The notes below the pieces were generated by a model. The model saw only the letters and a program-made list of their open reading frames with translations, was not told the origin of the DNA and searched no databases. This document shows, piece by piece, positions 8,431 through 16,044 of a stretch of DNA of 64,000 nucleotides. The translations under genes and the position numbers were made by a program. Positions within the stretch are counted from its first letter, which is position 1, and every line of letters starts with the position of its first letter. The DNA is taken from positions 107,263 through 171,262 of the forward strand of contig JALELS010000017.1 in assembly GCA_022768065.1 (NCBI GenBank), written 5' to 3'. This DNA comes from Ruminococcus sp. GTDB taxonomy: Bacteria > Bacillota > Clostridia > Oscillospirales > Acutalibacteraceae.

Positions 8431-8620
8431 GTAATCTTACTTTGTTAATATTTTACATGGTGAACCCTGTATGGGCGATACTGCCGATGCGGACAAAAAA
8501 GAGGGCAAACCCCTACGGCGGATTTCAAGGGTTAATAATAAAACTTTCAAGTGCGGCAAATTAAAAAATTTTAAATTTACGCACGGATAATATCTATGAT
8601 ATTGTCCGATTTTTATTTTT
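8431..8620 (+). ncRNA. Candidate structured non-coding RNA, unassigned
   Basis: The interval between a predicted promoter and an intrinsic terminator holds several nested complementary segments: AACCCT (from about 8463) with AGGGTT (ending about 8534), GTAT/ATAC with a short loop, GCCG with CGGC, and GGG/CCC around CAAA. Two short overlapping frames can be read (ATG at about 8457 for 35 codons, ATG at about 8470 for about 39 codons) but neither has a ribosome site, so a peptide is possible but less likely. It does not match tmRNA, SRP RNA, 6S or a riboswitch that I can recognise. The call is an inference from promoter, fold potential and terminator. Confidence 0.35.
8584..8616 (+). terminator. 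Intrinsic terminator of the candidate RNA
   Basis: A 10-bp stem (8584-8593 with 8599-8608, one G-T pair, loop CTATG) is followed by ATTTTTATTTTT. Confidence 0.75.
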
Positions 8621-8856
8621 CATTACTTTTCGGCAGGTTTACCAGTATCTTCTGCGGAAGAATTTACTCTATTGCTTACATTTGATTTTTGAACTGCGCT
8701 CCGCAAAGCTGTTTTGGTTCTGCAAATAAGCTTAACGAATAAATAAACATGTTAAGATATAAGTATTTTAATATGTTTAATATCTAAACTAAGCGGATTT
8801 TAATTTATCCAAATGCTTCCAAGTTATTTAAAAAGTGCCGTTGTATCCGAGCGACG
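8621..8856. other. AT-rich spacer without recognisable gene
   Basis: Contains only a weak AGATAT/ATATCT hairpin near 8755-8787. No ribosome site precedes any frame here. Confidence 0.4.
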
Positions 8857-9096
8857 GTGATTTATGTGGGTTTAACGCACTCTTCGCCATTTGCGTATAC
8901 CTACGCCGATAAAACAAATTACCTTGCGGGTGTTAAGCACAAATTTGCACTCGACGAGCAAACCGTCGGTTATCGTTACGGTAATTTAAGTATCGGTGAA
9001 ATGCCCGACCAAATATACGGCGTTACGCGGAACGGCATAAAAAAGGAGATAACAAATAATACGATTACATTTCAGAACTTAATACACGCAAGATAA
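8857..9096 (+). CDS. Orphan ORF, possibly a gene remnant
   Basis: A 79-codon frame beginning at a GTG without a ribosome site; the frame is open further upstream. The peptide has aromatic, soluble-protein-like content (VGYRYGNLSIGEMPD, IYGVTRNGIKKEI) rather than the low-complexity look of a chance frame, which suggests the C-terminal remains of a longer protein or a small secreted or toxin-like domain that has lost its N-terminus. I do not recognise the family. It ends 40 nt before the next gene on the same strand. It may be a pseudogene; no frameshifted N-terminal part could be identified upstream. Confidence 0.35.
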   Translation: MIYVGLTHSSPFAYTYADKTNYLAGVKHKFALDEQTVGYRYGNLSIGEMPDQIYGVTRNGIKKEITNNTITFQNLIHAR

Positions 9097-9136
9097 AAAA
9101 GTTAAAATCATATTGAAAAAAAGAAAGTGAGATAAT

Positions 9137-9688
9137 ATGGATATTATAAACAGCATAAAATTTTGCCGAGACAACCGAAAGGTTGCAAGCGTATACCTTG
9201 ATAAAGAGGACACGTGCCATCATCTGACGGGATATATCACCGCCTGTAATAATGACGAGGTGCTGATAGCCCACATTAACACACGTGGTGAATATGACGG
9301 ATTTGTATATGAATATGCAAGCAATGTTTATCGTGTTGATTATGACGGAGAGTATGAAGATAAAATCGGGACGCTGTATAAATTAAAACATCAAAGTCAC
9401 CCGCAATTTGAACCTGATGAAGAAAACATTCTCTTTTCATTGCTGAAATTTGCCGAAAACAGCGAATTTTTGGTTTCGTTAGAGGATGAAGAAAACAACG
9501 TAATCGGTTTTTTGAAAAGCTTTTCCGACACTCAAATTGAGCTTGAAACCGTAAACGACTACGGTAAATACAGCGGTGTTACCGTAATTGATTTAGAAAT
9601 GGTAGAAACCATTTCCGTTGACACCGATTATGAGCAAGACATTAAATTGTTGGCAGAGAATAATGCAGAGAGCGGTTCTGTGTGTTGA
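9137..9688 (+). CDS. Unknown acidic protein with an internal duplication
   Basis: 183 residues, no signal peptide and no membrane segment. The N-terminal half (about 18-85) and the C-terminal half (about 105-175) repeat the same plan: a turn with D/E-rich residues, G-Y/F-I/L-x-(A/S), an acidic beta strand, (N)TRGEYDGF versus NDYGKYSGV, a strand with VYRVDYDGEYED versus VETISVDTDYEQD. This suggests two copies of a small beta-barrel (SH3- or Sm-like) fold. GTGAG precedes the ATG at about 6 nt. It stands between an orphan ORF and a strong terminator in an accessory-looking stretch. Function unknown; an immunity or RNA/protein-binding role would be speculation. Confidence 0.65.
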   Translation: MDIINSIKFCRDNRKVASVYLDKEDTCHHLTGYITACNNDEVLIAHINTRGEYDGFVYEYASNVYRVDYDGEYEDKIGTLYKLKHQSHPQFEPDEENILFSLLKFAENSEFLVSLEDEENNVIGFLKSFSDTQIELETVNDYGKYSGVTVIDLEMVETISVDTDYEQDIKLLAENNAESGSVC

Positions 9689-9785
9689 AAAAAGCAAGGA
9701 ATAAATTTCTTAATTACCGCCGGAAAATCCATATCGGGAAAAATCGGTATGCATTTAATATGTAAGACTTTTGTTTCAAGCACAA

Positions 9786-9820
9786 AAAATCCCTGCTATC
9801 ATTTTGATAGCAGGGATTTT
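9786..9820. terminator. Strong bidirectional terminator
   Basis: A perfect 15-bp stem (9786-9800 with 9806-9820, loop ATTTT), flanked by A4 and T4 on its two arms, serves the plus-strand gene ending at 9688 and the minus-strand gene ending at 9840. Confidence 0.85.
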
Positions 9821-9839
9821 GCAGCTAAGAAGCTTTATT

Positions 9840-10637
9840 TCAGCTGCAAATTGAGCTGATAATTTTTTCCGCGTCAAACGGCTCGCCGAAATGATTTCTA
9901 TATTTCGACTTTAATATATATACCGTTACCTTATCGCTGCTTTCCGCTACGATACTGAAATATGACGAAGACTGCATTTCAAATTTGTCTGTGTAATTAC
10001 AGTATTTATATCGGTAATCGCCATTGGTTCCGTCTGTATATTTAATGCTTTTTCCGCCGACCGAGGTCTCCCTTAACAGTTCTTTTTCAAGCCTTTTCTT
10101 AATAAGCTTTCGCGATGCCGCCGTTCCGCCGGTATACTCATATACGGTAGCTGTATAATAGTTATAGCTGCCGTCGCTTTTAGAATAATTATCAACAGTA
10201 TAATAACCGCTTAAAAAGCCATTTGAATACAGCTCATTATCCGAACGCTCAGCCTCGTAATCAGACAAATCGACAAAATTACCCAAGCTGTATTTACTCT
10301 CGGCGGCTTCTTTATAGCTGCTCGTCTTTTCGCTGCCCGAATTTACAAATGCCGCGGCAAAAAACGACACAGAGAAAACCACGCAGAAAGCCGCTATACA
10401 TAAGGAGCTTATCTTAAGCGCGGATTTTATTTTTGCGTCATTGACAAAAATGTAAGCGATATAGCAAATTATTCCGGGTATCAAAATTATGCTCGGTATA
10501 ATCAGTTCAAAGGTATCAACAACAATATATATCGGTGTTGTTGTCACTTGGTTTTTGACAAAAGCCCAAAGGAGCCCCAATAACACCACTGCAATTAAAA
10601 CGACGACGAGATTTTTAATTGATTTCTTTTTATCCAT
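9840..10637 (-). CDS. Membrane protein with three helices and an exported domain, unknown function
   Basis: 265 residues from the ATG at 10637, which sits 5-8 nt after GGGGG; an earlier start at 10658 lacks a ribosome site. After a KKK N-terminus there are three hydrophobic helices (about residues 10-30, 42-64 and 71-97), then a tyrosine-rich hydrophilic domain of about 165 residues with the pattern NYYTATVYEYTGG and a conserved-looking C-terminal FDAEKIISSICS. Topology suggests the large domain faces outside the cell. I do not recognise the family. It is followed upstream by a GNAT gene on the same strand with a 41-nt gap. Confidence 0.7.
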   Translation of the reverse strand: MDKKKSIKNLVVVLIAVVLLGLLWAFVKNQVTTTPIYIVVDTFELIIPSIILIPGIICYIAYIFVNDAKIKSALKISSLCIAAFCVVFSVSFFAAAFVNSGSEKTSSYKEAAESKYSLGNFVDLSDYEAERSDNELYSNGFLSGYYTVDNYSKSDGSYNYYTATVYEYTGGTAASRKLIKKRLEKELLRETSVGGKSIKYTDGTNGDYRYKYCNYTDKFEMQSSSYFSIVAESSDKVTVYILKSKYRNHFGEPFDAEKIISSICS

Positions 10638-10678
10638 ATTAACCCCCACAATTAACATACAAATAACACCGTACCGTG

Positions 10679-11125
10679 TTACTTCTCCATTAAATAATTC
10701 GTCAAAGCGATTCCGTGCCGGATGACCTCTTGCTCTTTAACAACACGATAGCCTCTGTGTTGAAAAAAAGATTTTGCAGTAACAGATGAATATGTTGTGA
10801 CGGTCTTTCCTTTTACGGACTGCTCCAGCTTATCACAAATAGCGGACGCAATACCCTGCCCCTGACAGTCCTTGTGAACATAGAGCCTGTCAAGGTATCC
10901 GCTTTTATCTATATCACCAAATCCGACTATTGTTCCGTCATTCTCGGCAATTATCGTTTTATGCTTCAGGAAAGAGCTGTTCCACTCCCGTAAATCCACT
11001 TTACCCGTTGCCCAAGCACTTAACTGCTCTCCGGTATAGTCCTTTGCATTTACGCTGTGAACCGTATTATAGAATAATTTTGCCATCTGTTCACAGTCGG
11101 ACGGAAGATATTCCCGAAGCTTCAT
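10679..11125 (-). CDS. GNAT family N-acetyltransferase
   Basis: 148 residues with the GNAT fold: the N-terminal MKLREYLPSDCEQMAKLFYNT helix, the acetyl-CoA pyrophosphate-binding loop VHKDCQGQGIASAICDKLE (Q/RxxGxG/A pattern), and the C-terminal SFFQHRGYRVVKEQE element. It resembles the YafP-type acetyltransferases in length and motif order, but the acceptor substrate cannot be told from sequence. GAGAGGG lies 6 nt before the ATG. It is in the same orientation as the two small membrane-protein genes around it. Confidence 0.88.
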   Translation of the reverse strand: MKLREYLPSDCEQMAKLFYNTVHSVNAKDYTGEQLSAWATGKVDLREWNSSFLKHKTIIAENDGTIVGFGDIDKSGYLDRLYVHKDCQGQGIASAICDKLEQSVKGKTVTTYSSVTAKSFFQHRGYRVVKEQEVIRHGIALTNYLMEK

Positions 11126-11140
11126 TTTTGCCCTCTCAAA

Positions 11141-11347
11141 TTACTTTTTGTTTTTCTCTTTGTTTTTCGCCATATAGGAGACTATCAAAATTATGCTGAC
11201 AAGATTGCAGCCTATCGACAATCCCAAAAGCAAGCCGCTGCTGAAATCGCCGAAACTGCTCGTTTCATTACCCGAAAATGCTGTATATGCCAAATTTAAT
11301 ATGTTGCCCAGAACCATCAAAATTATTCCGACTTTTAAGTTTTTCAT
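11141..11347 (-). CDS. Small two-helix membrane protein, unknown
   Basis: 68 residues starting at the ATG at 11347, which has AGAGAGG at 8 nt; a longer frame to 11464 has no ribosome site. Two hydrophobic helices (about residues 5-25 and 39-60) are separated by a short polar loop and end in a basic tail (MAKNKEKNKK). No family recognised. It lies 15 nt upstream of the GNAT gene and is probably cotranscribed with it. Confidence 0.6.
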   Translation of the reverse strand: MKNLKVGIILMVLGNILNLAYTAFSGNETSSFGDFSSGLLLGLSIGCNLVSIILIVSYMAKNKEKNKK

Positions 11348-11556
11348 AAACGAGCCTCTCTTTCTTTCGTTGCGGCTCCCCTTTTGAGGAAACCTCTGTC
11401 TACTCAAATTATATAAAAAGTTTCGGTTAAAGTCAAATTTCAATTTATCTGTACGGTTTTCCAACGTTTTTACTGTAATTCACAAGCATTTTTTCGGGAC
11501 TTGCAAATACGGCTTTTAGTATTCATATTCATAATATGAAAGAGAGGTCGATTTTA

Positions 11557-12243
11557 ATGTTTTTGGAACTTTTATCCGCTATAAGCACAAAAATGCTTTA
11601 TTTGATTCTCCATATAGAAAATGCGGGGTCATTTCCGAAGCCGCTGTCCGCAAAAGAAGAAAAAAAGGCTCTTGAGCAGATGGCTTCGGGCGATAAAAAC
11701 GCCAAAGACCGCCTGATAGAGCACAATCTGCGGCTCGTGGCGCACATTATAAAAAAATACTATTCAAATTACTCCGACCAAGAGGATCTTATTTCAATCG
11801 GCACAATAGGTCTTATAAAGGGCATAAACACCTTTGACTACACCAAAGGCACGCGCCTTGCCACGTATGCCTCGCGCTGTATAGAAAACGAAATACTTAT
11901 GCACTTCCGCAATCAAAAAAAATCGGCGCAGGATATTTCCATGAGCGAACCTATCGACACCGATTCGGAAGGAAATCCCCTGACGCTGTCGGACATAGTC
12001 TATACCGACGACACGATTGCGGACGATATAGATAAAAAGGTCAAAATAGAAAAACTGCGCGAATATATAGACGATATGGACGACGCACGCGACAGAGAGA
12101 TAATAGTCAAAAGATACGGCTTAGGTATGTCAAAACCGCTGACGCAACGCGAGATAGCCGCCGAAATGGGAATTTCTCGCTCATATGTTTCGAGGATAGA
12201 AAAACGTGCGTTAAAAAAGCTCAGAGACAGATTTGACGAATAA
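11557..12243 (+). CDS. sigK: Sporulation sigma factor SigK
   Basis: About 228 residues, directing late mother-cell transcription during sporulation (coat, cortex and spore maturation genes). Region 2 is clear in HNLRLVAHIIKKYY and [17 protein letters not shown], followed by [16 protein letters not shown], and region 4 in TQREIAAEMGISRSYVSRIE. The N-terminus before SFPKPLSAKEEKK is a hydrophobic stretch of about 25 residues resembling the pro-sequence of Bacillus pro-sigma-K. The ATG at 11557 follows AGAGAGG by 9 nt; the upstream ATG at 11536 has none. The gene is uninterrupted (no skin-type insertion) and converges on a 5S rRNA gene. Confidence 0.93.
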   Translation: MFLELLSAISTKMLYLILHIENAGSFPKPLSAKEEKKALEQMASGDKNAKDRLIEHNLRLVAHIIKKYYSNYSDQEDLISIGTIGLIKGINTFDYTKGTRLATYASRCIENEILMHFRNQKKSAQDISMSEPIDTDSEGNPLTLSDIVYTDDTIADDIDKKVKIEKLREYIDDMDDARDREIIVKRYGLGMSKPLTQREIAAEMGISRSYVSRIEKRALKKLRDRFDE

Positions 12244-12250
12244 AAAGGCA

Positions 12251-12279
12251 AAAAAAATAGCCCCCCTATTGGGGAACTA
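12251..12279 (-). terminator. Terminator of the 5S rRNA gene
   Basis: On the minus strand TAGTTCCCC and GGGGGGCTA pair around AATA (9 bp with two G-T pairs), then seven T residues. On the plus strand the same hairpin lies just after sigK. Confidence 0.75.
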
Positions 12280-12291
12280 CTTTCATAAAAT

Positions 12292-12407
<116 letters not shown>

Positions 12408-12453
12408 TTTTGAGAAACTTTGTTTTTGAACTCATCTCTCAAGTGCGAGAGTT

Positions 12454-12482
12454 AGTATATCACAAGGTTTCTCAAATTGCAA
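12454..12482 (-). promoter_or_regulatory. Predicted promoter of the 5S rRNA gene
   Basis: Minus strand TTGCAA (12477-12482), 17-nt spacer, TATACT (12454-12459). A leader of about 40 nt with a CTCTC/GAGAG hairpin separates it from the mature 5S end. Confidence 0.65.
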
Positions 12483-12527
12483 GTGTTTTTTTTCAAAAAA
12501 GTTTAAAAAATTTTAATATTTTTTAAA

Positions 12528-13028
12528 TTATTCCGAAATAAGCGTTTTTTCGATTGTGCCGACGTAAATTCTGTGGTAATCTTTATTAGGATACCATTTT
12601 TCAATTGAGCTGTCCAAAAATCCGTCGGGAGTCATATCTTTAAACGCTACCTTTTTGCAGACAAGCACTTTTTTAGCCTGCTTAAATGTGACGGCATTAT
12701 CTACATATTCGGGAACAAGACCCGTCTCGGCAGCCTTATCGATATCCCTGCCCGATTTTGCACCGCATATGCCGAGCTCCTTTTTATATTCGCCGTCGAA
12801 GAACGAGAGCGTGAACTCATCGTATTTTTCCATAAATTCGAGGGTATATCTCTGAGGACGGACAAAAACAAACACTACATCCTTGCCCCAAAGCTCGCCT
12901 ACGCCGCCCCACGAAACGGTCATAGTGTTCCAATCGCCCTCTTTGCCGGCGGTCAGAAGAGCCCAGTCATCGCCTATCATTTGTATCGGCGAACGGTCAA
13001 GGTCACGCACGTTTATTTCTTTAAACAT
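12528..13028 (-). CDS. Flavin reductase-like (FMN-binding split barrel) protein
   Basis: About 166 residues. The pattern WALLTAGKEGDWNTMTVSWGGVGELWGK followed by VRPQRYTLEFMEKYDEFTLSFF is typical of the flavin reductase-like domain, in which FMN binds a split beta-barrel; the C-terminal YHRIYVGTIEKTL closes the barrel. Such proteins act as flavin reductases or as small flavoproteins with unknown electron partners. The ATG at 13028 follows GGAG by 9 nt; a TTG three codons earlier touches the ribosome site and is rejected. It diverges from the TIM-barrel gene at 13090 over about 60 nt. Confidence 0.88.
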   Translation of the reverse strand: MFKEINVRDLDRSPIQMIGDDWALLTAGKEGDWNTMTVSWGGVGELWGKDVVFVFVRPQRYTLEFMEKYDEFTLSFFDGEYKKELGICGAKSGRDIDKAAETGLVPEYVDNAVTFKQAKKVLVCKKVAFKDMTPDGFLDSSIEKWYPNKDYHRIYVGTIEKTLISE

Positions 13029-13089
13029 ATTTATCAACTCCGTTAAAACATTTCTTTTTATAATATATTACGAAACGAGGAAAAAATCA

Positions 13090-13758
13090 ATGACAGAAGT
13101 AAAAGGTTTTTTAAGAGATTTCAGGCTCAGCGTGCCCGAAGCCATTTACGCCTGCAACGGCATTAAAATATGCGGCAGACGAATAAAATCGGTGCTGTTT
13201 TCAACCGACGTCAGCATAATAAGAAATTCCAACGCCGACGCGGTTATCGCCGTTTATCCGTTTACGCCTCAGCCCGTCATCACGCAGGCGGTAATGATGG
13301 CGGCGGACACGCCCGTATTTGTCGGAATAGGCGGCGGTCTTACAAAGGGAGAGAGAGTTCTCGGCCTCGGCAGACACGCCGAATATCAGGGCGCGTTCGG
13401 TGTGGTTGTAAATGCCCCTACCCCAAACGAAACCATAAAGGAGCTTAAAGAGGCTCTCGACATACCCGTTATTGTCACCGTGGTTTCGGAGGAGGACGAT
13501 ATTGCCGGAAGAATAGAAGCCGGAGCCGAAATTTTTAACGTATCGGCAGCGTCAAAGACGCCTGAGCTCATCTTAAAAATCCGCGAAAAATACCCGAACA
13601 TACCGATAATGGCAACCGGCGGACCCACCGATGAAACCATTAAAGCCACAATAGCCGCCGGAGCAAACGCCGTAACATGGACGCCGCCCACAAACGGAGA
13701 AGTCTTTAAAGACATTATGGACGCTTACCGCAAGCATCAGGAGCACCCGAAATATTAA
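13090..13758 (+). CDS. TIM-barrel protein of unknown specificity
   Basis: 222 residues. Alternating beta strands and helices, ADAVIAVYPFTPQP, GIGGGLTKGE, FGVVVNAPTPNE and the C-terminal IMATGGPTDETIKATIAAGANAVTW show a (beta/alpha)8 barrel with phosphate-binding glycine loops of the HisA/TrpF-like group. Proteins of this kind are often labelled 'hydrolase' in Clostridia without experimental support, and I do not assign a reaction. The ATG at 13090 follows GAGG by about 10 nt; the frame is open 200 nt further upstream but that part is antisense to the flavin reductase gene. Confidence 0.75.
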   Translation: MTEVKGFLRDFRLSVPEAIYACNGIKICGRRIKSVLFSTDVSIIRNSNADAVIAVYPFTPQPVITQAVMMAADTPVFVGIGGGLTKGERVLGLGRHAEYQGAFGVVVNAPTPNETIKELKEALDIPVIVTVVSEEDDIAGRIEAGAEIFNVSAASKTPELILKIREKYPNIPIMATGGPTDETIKATIAAGANAVTWTPPTNGEVFKDIMDAYRKHQEHPKY

Positions 13759-13761
13759 ATA

Positions 13762-14271
13762 TCACTCGTCCCACTCATAGTCGCGAAGCTTACCCTCGCA
13801 CAGAAGCTTAGGATAATTCCACTGGCGCAAAACCTCATACACGCCTATTGCCACGGAATTTGAGAGATTAAGGCTGCGCGCGTCGGGATTATTGAGCATA
13901 GGTATTCTCACACAGGTCTGCGGATTATCGTGTAAAAGATTTTCCGGCAGGCCTTTTGTCTCTTTGCCGAAAAACAAATACACATTATCGGGATATTCTA
14001 CGTCGGTGTGACGATGCTTCGCCTTTGTTGTAAAATAGTAAAAATTTCCGTTGTCCGGATTTTTGCGAAAGAACTCTTCAAGGCTCTCATAATATGTTAT
14101 ATCCAAAAGATGCCAGTAATCGAGCCCTGCGCGCTTTAACTTTCTGTCGTCTATCTTAAATCCCATAGGACCGACAAGGTGCAGCCTGGCTCCGGTAAGA
14201 GCGCAGGTACGTGCCACGTTTCCTGTGTTTTGAGGAATTTCCGGTTCGACCATAACCACATTCAATATCAT
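13762..14271 (-). CDS. trmL: tRNA (cytidine/uridine(34)-2'-O)-methyltransferase, SPOUT family
   Basis: 169 residues with the full SPOUT knot of TrmL: NVVMVEPEIPQNTGNVARTC at the N-terminus, LHLVGPMGFKIDDRKLKRAGLDYW-type block, FGKETKGLPE, and the C-terminal RSLNLSNSVAIGVYE knot loop that binds S-adenosylmethionine. It methylates the ribose of the wobble nucleotide in leucine tRNAs. The ATG at 14271 follows GGTGA at a good distance; the GTG three codons upstream is part of that ribosome site. It converges with the TIM-barrel gene, the two stops being 3 nt apart. Confidence 0.92.
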   Translation of the reverse strand: MILNVVMVEPEIPQNTGNVARTCALTGARLHLVGPMGFKIDDRKLKRAGLDYWHLLDITYYESLEEFFRKNPDNGNFYYFTTKAKHRHTDVEYPDNVYLFFGKETKGLPENLLHDNPQTCVRIPMLNNPDARSLNLSNSVAIGVYEVLRQWNYPKLLCEGKLRDYEWDE

Positions 14272-14404
14272 TTTTATCACCGTTTAAAAAATTTTTCAAA
14301 AACAATTTTACCATATTTTTCAAAAATATAAAGAACTAAACAGTATTTTTACCGTCCGTTTTGCACAAGATACTAATACAACTTTTAAAACGGAGGAAAA
14401 AATA

Positions 14405-14590
14405 ATGAATAACAACATGAATTCGGCAATGAAAACAGTAGGCGTGAGTCTCGCGGTGGGAACTGCCGCGGCGGTTATGTCAACCGCGGTTAAATCCTCT
14501 TCGAGAAAACGTAAGATGAAGAAAGCCGCAAAAAAGGCCGCAAATACCATAAACACCATTGTCGACAATATGCAGGATATGATAAGATAA
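14405..14590 (+). CDS. Small basic protein with a hydrophobic N-terminus
   Basis: 61 residues: a short polar start, one hydrophobic, alanine-rich stretch (residues 10-28), a strongly basic patch KSSSRKRKMKKAAKKAAN, and a C-terminal amphipathic helix. GGAGG lies 8 nt before the ATG, so translation is well supported. No family is recognised with certainty; it may be membrane-associated. It is 63 nt upstream of the deacetylase gene on the same strand. Confidence 0.65.
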   Translation: MNNNMNSAMKTVGVSLAVGTAAAVMSTAVKSSSRKRKMKKAAKKAANTINTIVDNMQDMIR

Positions 14591-14653
14591 TCATATATGC
14601 GAAGTCCCGCGCAAGGCGGTTTTTGCCGCTTTGCTACATAGGAGGAACAAAAG

Positions 14654-15616
14654 ATGAAAAAAATTCTCTGTATTTTTTCAGTATTGCTGATTGTATTCGG
14701 AACAGCTTTTTTCGGGTGCGGAAAAAAGGACAATAAAACCGATACCGAGCAGAGCGAAACTTCCGTTTCCGCGACAGATGATACGACCACGCCCGACCCG
14801 AAGCCGGTTTTATCGGGCGACGCTGCGCTTAAAGACGGCGAAACGTATACAGGCAGAGAGCCGCTTGCTCTCGCGAGCTTTAACGTTACGGATCCCGAAA
14901 ACACACGCGGTCTCTCTACCGAAAAGCACGGATACGGCTACGGCATAGCGAAAGACGGCAAGCCAAACGAAATATCCGTAAACAATCAAAAATACTTTGA
15001 GACAAACGGCTACAAAGCGTTTTGTCTCGACACCAAATCGACCGACAAGGTATTATACCTTACATTTGACTGCGGCTACGAAAACGGATACACGGCAAAA
15101 ATTCTTGACACATTAAAGGAAAAACAGGTTCCCGCCGCATTTTTCTGCACGCTTCCGCAGGTAAAGGAAAATCCCGAAATCATAGCGCGAATGATAAACG
15201 AAGGTCATATTGTGGGAAATCACTCGGTCACTCACCCGTCGTTCCCGACATTAACAAGACTCCAAATGGCAAACGAAATTAAGGGCATGGACGATTATTT
15301 AAGAACCTATTTCGGATACAGCGCGCCGTTTTTCCGTTTCCCGATGGGAGAATACTCGGACAGCGCTCTCGACGCGGTAGGTTCGCTCGGATACACAAGC
15401 GTTTTTTGGTCGGTTGCTTACTCCGACTGGGATTTAAACAAACAAAAGGGCGAAGAATTCGCATTTAACACCGTTATGTCAAGGCTGCACCCCGGAGCCG
15501 TGATACTTCTGCACGCGGTATCGCCCGATAACGCGGCGGCTCTCGGCAGAATTATTGACGCGGCAAGAGAACAGGGATACACGTTTAAGTCGCTGTATGA
15601 CTATCCGCAGGAATAA
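14654..15616 (+). CDS. Polysaccharide deacetylase lipoprotein, PdaA-like
   Basis: 320 residues. A signal peptide ends in the lipobox FFGC (Cys at about 22), so the protein is lipid-anchored outside the membrane, after which a Thr/Asp-rich linker leads into the NodB deacetylase domain. Motif 1 is LTFDCGYENG (PdaA enzymes have TFD-xGYENG instead of TFDDGP), motif 2 GNHSVTHPSFPTL with two metal-binding histidines, motif 3 FFRFPMGEYS, and motif 5 LHAVSPDN. PdaA makes the muramic-delta-lactam of the spore cortex, which fits the sporulation genes around it, but the role here is inferred. GGAGG precedes the ATG. Confidence 0.88.
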   Translation: MKKILCIFSVLLIVFGTAFFGCGKKDNKTDTEQSETSVSATDDTTTPDPKPVLSGDAALKDGETYTGREPLALASFNVTDPENTRGLSTEKHGYGYGIAKDGKPNEISVNNQKYFETNGYKAFCLDTKSTDKVLYLTFDCGYENGYTAKILDTLKEKQVPAAFFCTLPQVKENPEIIARMINEGHIVGNHSVTHPSFPTLTRLQMANEIKGMDDYLRTYFGYSAPFFRFPMGEYSDSALDAVGSLGYTSVFWSVAYSDWDLNKQKGEEFAFNTVMSRLHPGAVILLHAVSPDNAAALGRIIDAAREQGYTFKSLYDYPQE

Positions 15617-15636
15617 CAAACAATTATATAAACAAC

Positions 15637-15676
15637 AAAAACCGCTTCTCGCCGAAACGAAAAGCGGTTTTTATTT
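15637..15676. terminator. Bidirectional terminator
   Basis: AAAAACCGCTT (15637-15647) pairs with AAGCGGTTTTT (15662-15672). It serves the deacetylase gene and the converging DUF1667 gene. Confidence 0.8.
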
Positions 15677-15683
15677 ATCTTAT

Positions 15684-16043
15684 TCAGTCGTTGTTTGTGG
15701 CGACTATATTTACCCCTGTGCCGAGAACATTCTCGATTACAATATCTCCGATAGAGACGGGGGCTTTAAGTGTGACCTTGTTTATTTCGGTCATACAGTC
15801 AAATATTTTTTCCTTGGGTATGGGCGAGCTTGTCTTGACCGGCACTACGGGAAGTCTGCCTCCCTCGACCTTTACGGTGGAGGTTACCATTCTTTCGGGG
15901 TGTGTGCATTCTGCTCTCGCGTAAGCGTCGCCGCGTTTACACGTGTTTCCCGTAACGGAAAGAACTTCTCCGCTGTCCGACAATTCAACCGTTATAGAAC
16001 AGCCGATGGGGCATGAAACACATACAAGTTCTCTTTTAGACAT
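15684..16043 (-). CDS. DUF1667 domain protein (cysteine-rich partner of GlpA/GlpB-like enzymes)
   Basis: 119 residues. The N-terminus carries CVSCPIGCSITV, a CxxCxxxC motif, followed by GNTCKRGDAYARAECTHPERM with further cysteines, and ends in a beta-rich segment with ENVLGTGVNIVAT. DUF1667 proteins are encoded next to FAD-dependent glycerol-3-phosphate dehydrogenase-like enzymes, as here, and the cysteines may bind an iron-sulfur cluster for electron transfer, which is inference. The ATG at 16043 is 9 nt after AAGGAGG; the ATG at 16052 lies against the ribosome site. Its start is one base after the stop of the preceding gene, so the two are translationally coupled. Confidence 0.88.
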   Translation of the reverse strand: MSKRELVCVSCPIGCSITVELSDSGEVLSVTGNTCKRGDAYARAECTHPERMVTSTVKVEGGRLPVVPVKTSSPIPKEKIFDCMTEINKVTLKAPVSIGDIVIENVLGTGVNIVATNND

Positions 16044-16044
16044 A

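Noticed and set aside
8457..8586. Short peptide frames in the candidate RNA
   Set aside because: Neither frame has a ribosome site, and the interval is better explained by structure between promoter and terminator; kept open as an alternative in the finding.
8431..8620. 6S RNA, tmRNA, SRP RNA or c-di-GMP riboswitch
   Set aside because: No long central-bubble hairpin, no tmRNA ends, no SRP GGAA tetraloop block; GGGCAAACC recalls the c-di-GMP-I class but the second required motif is absent.
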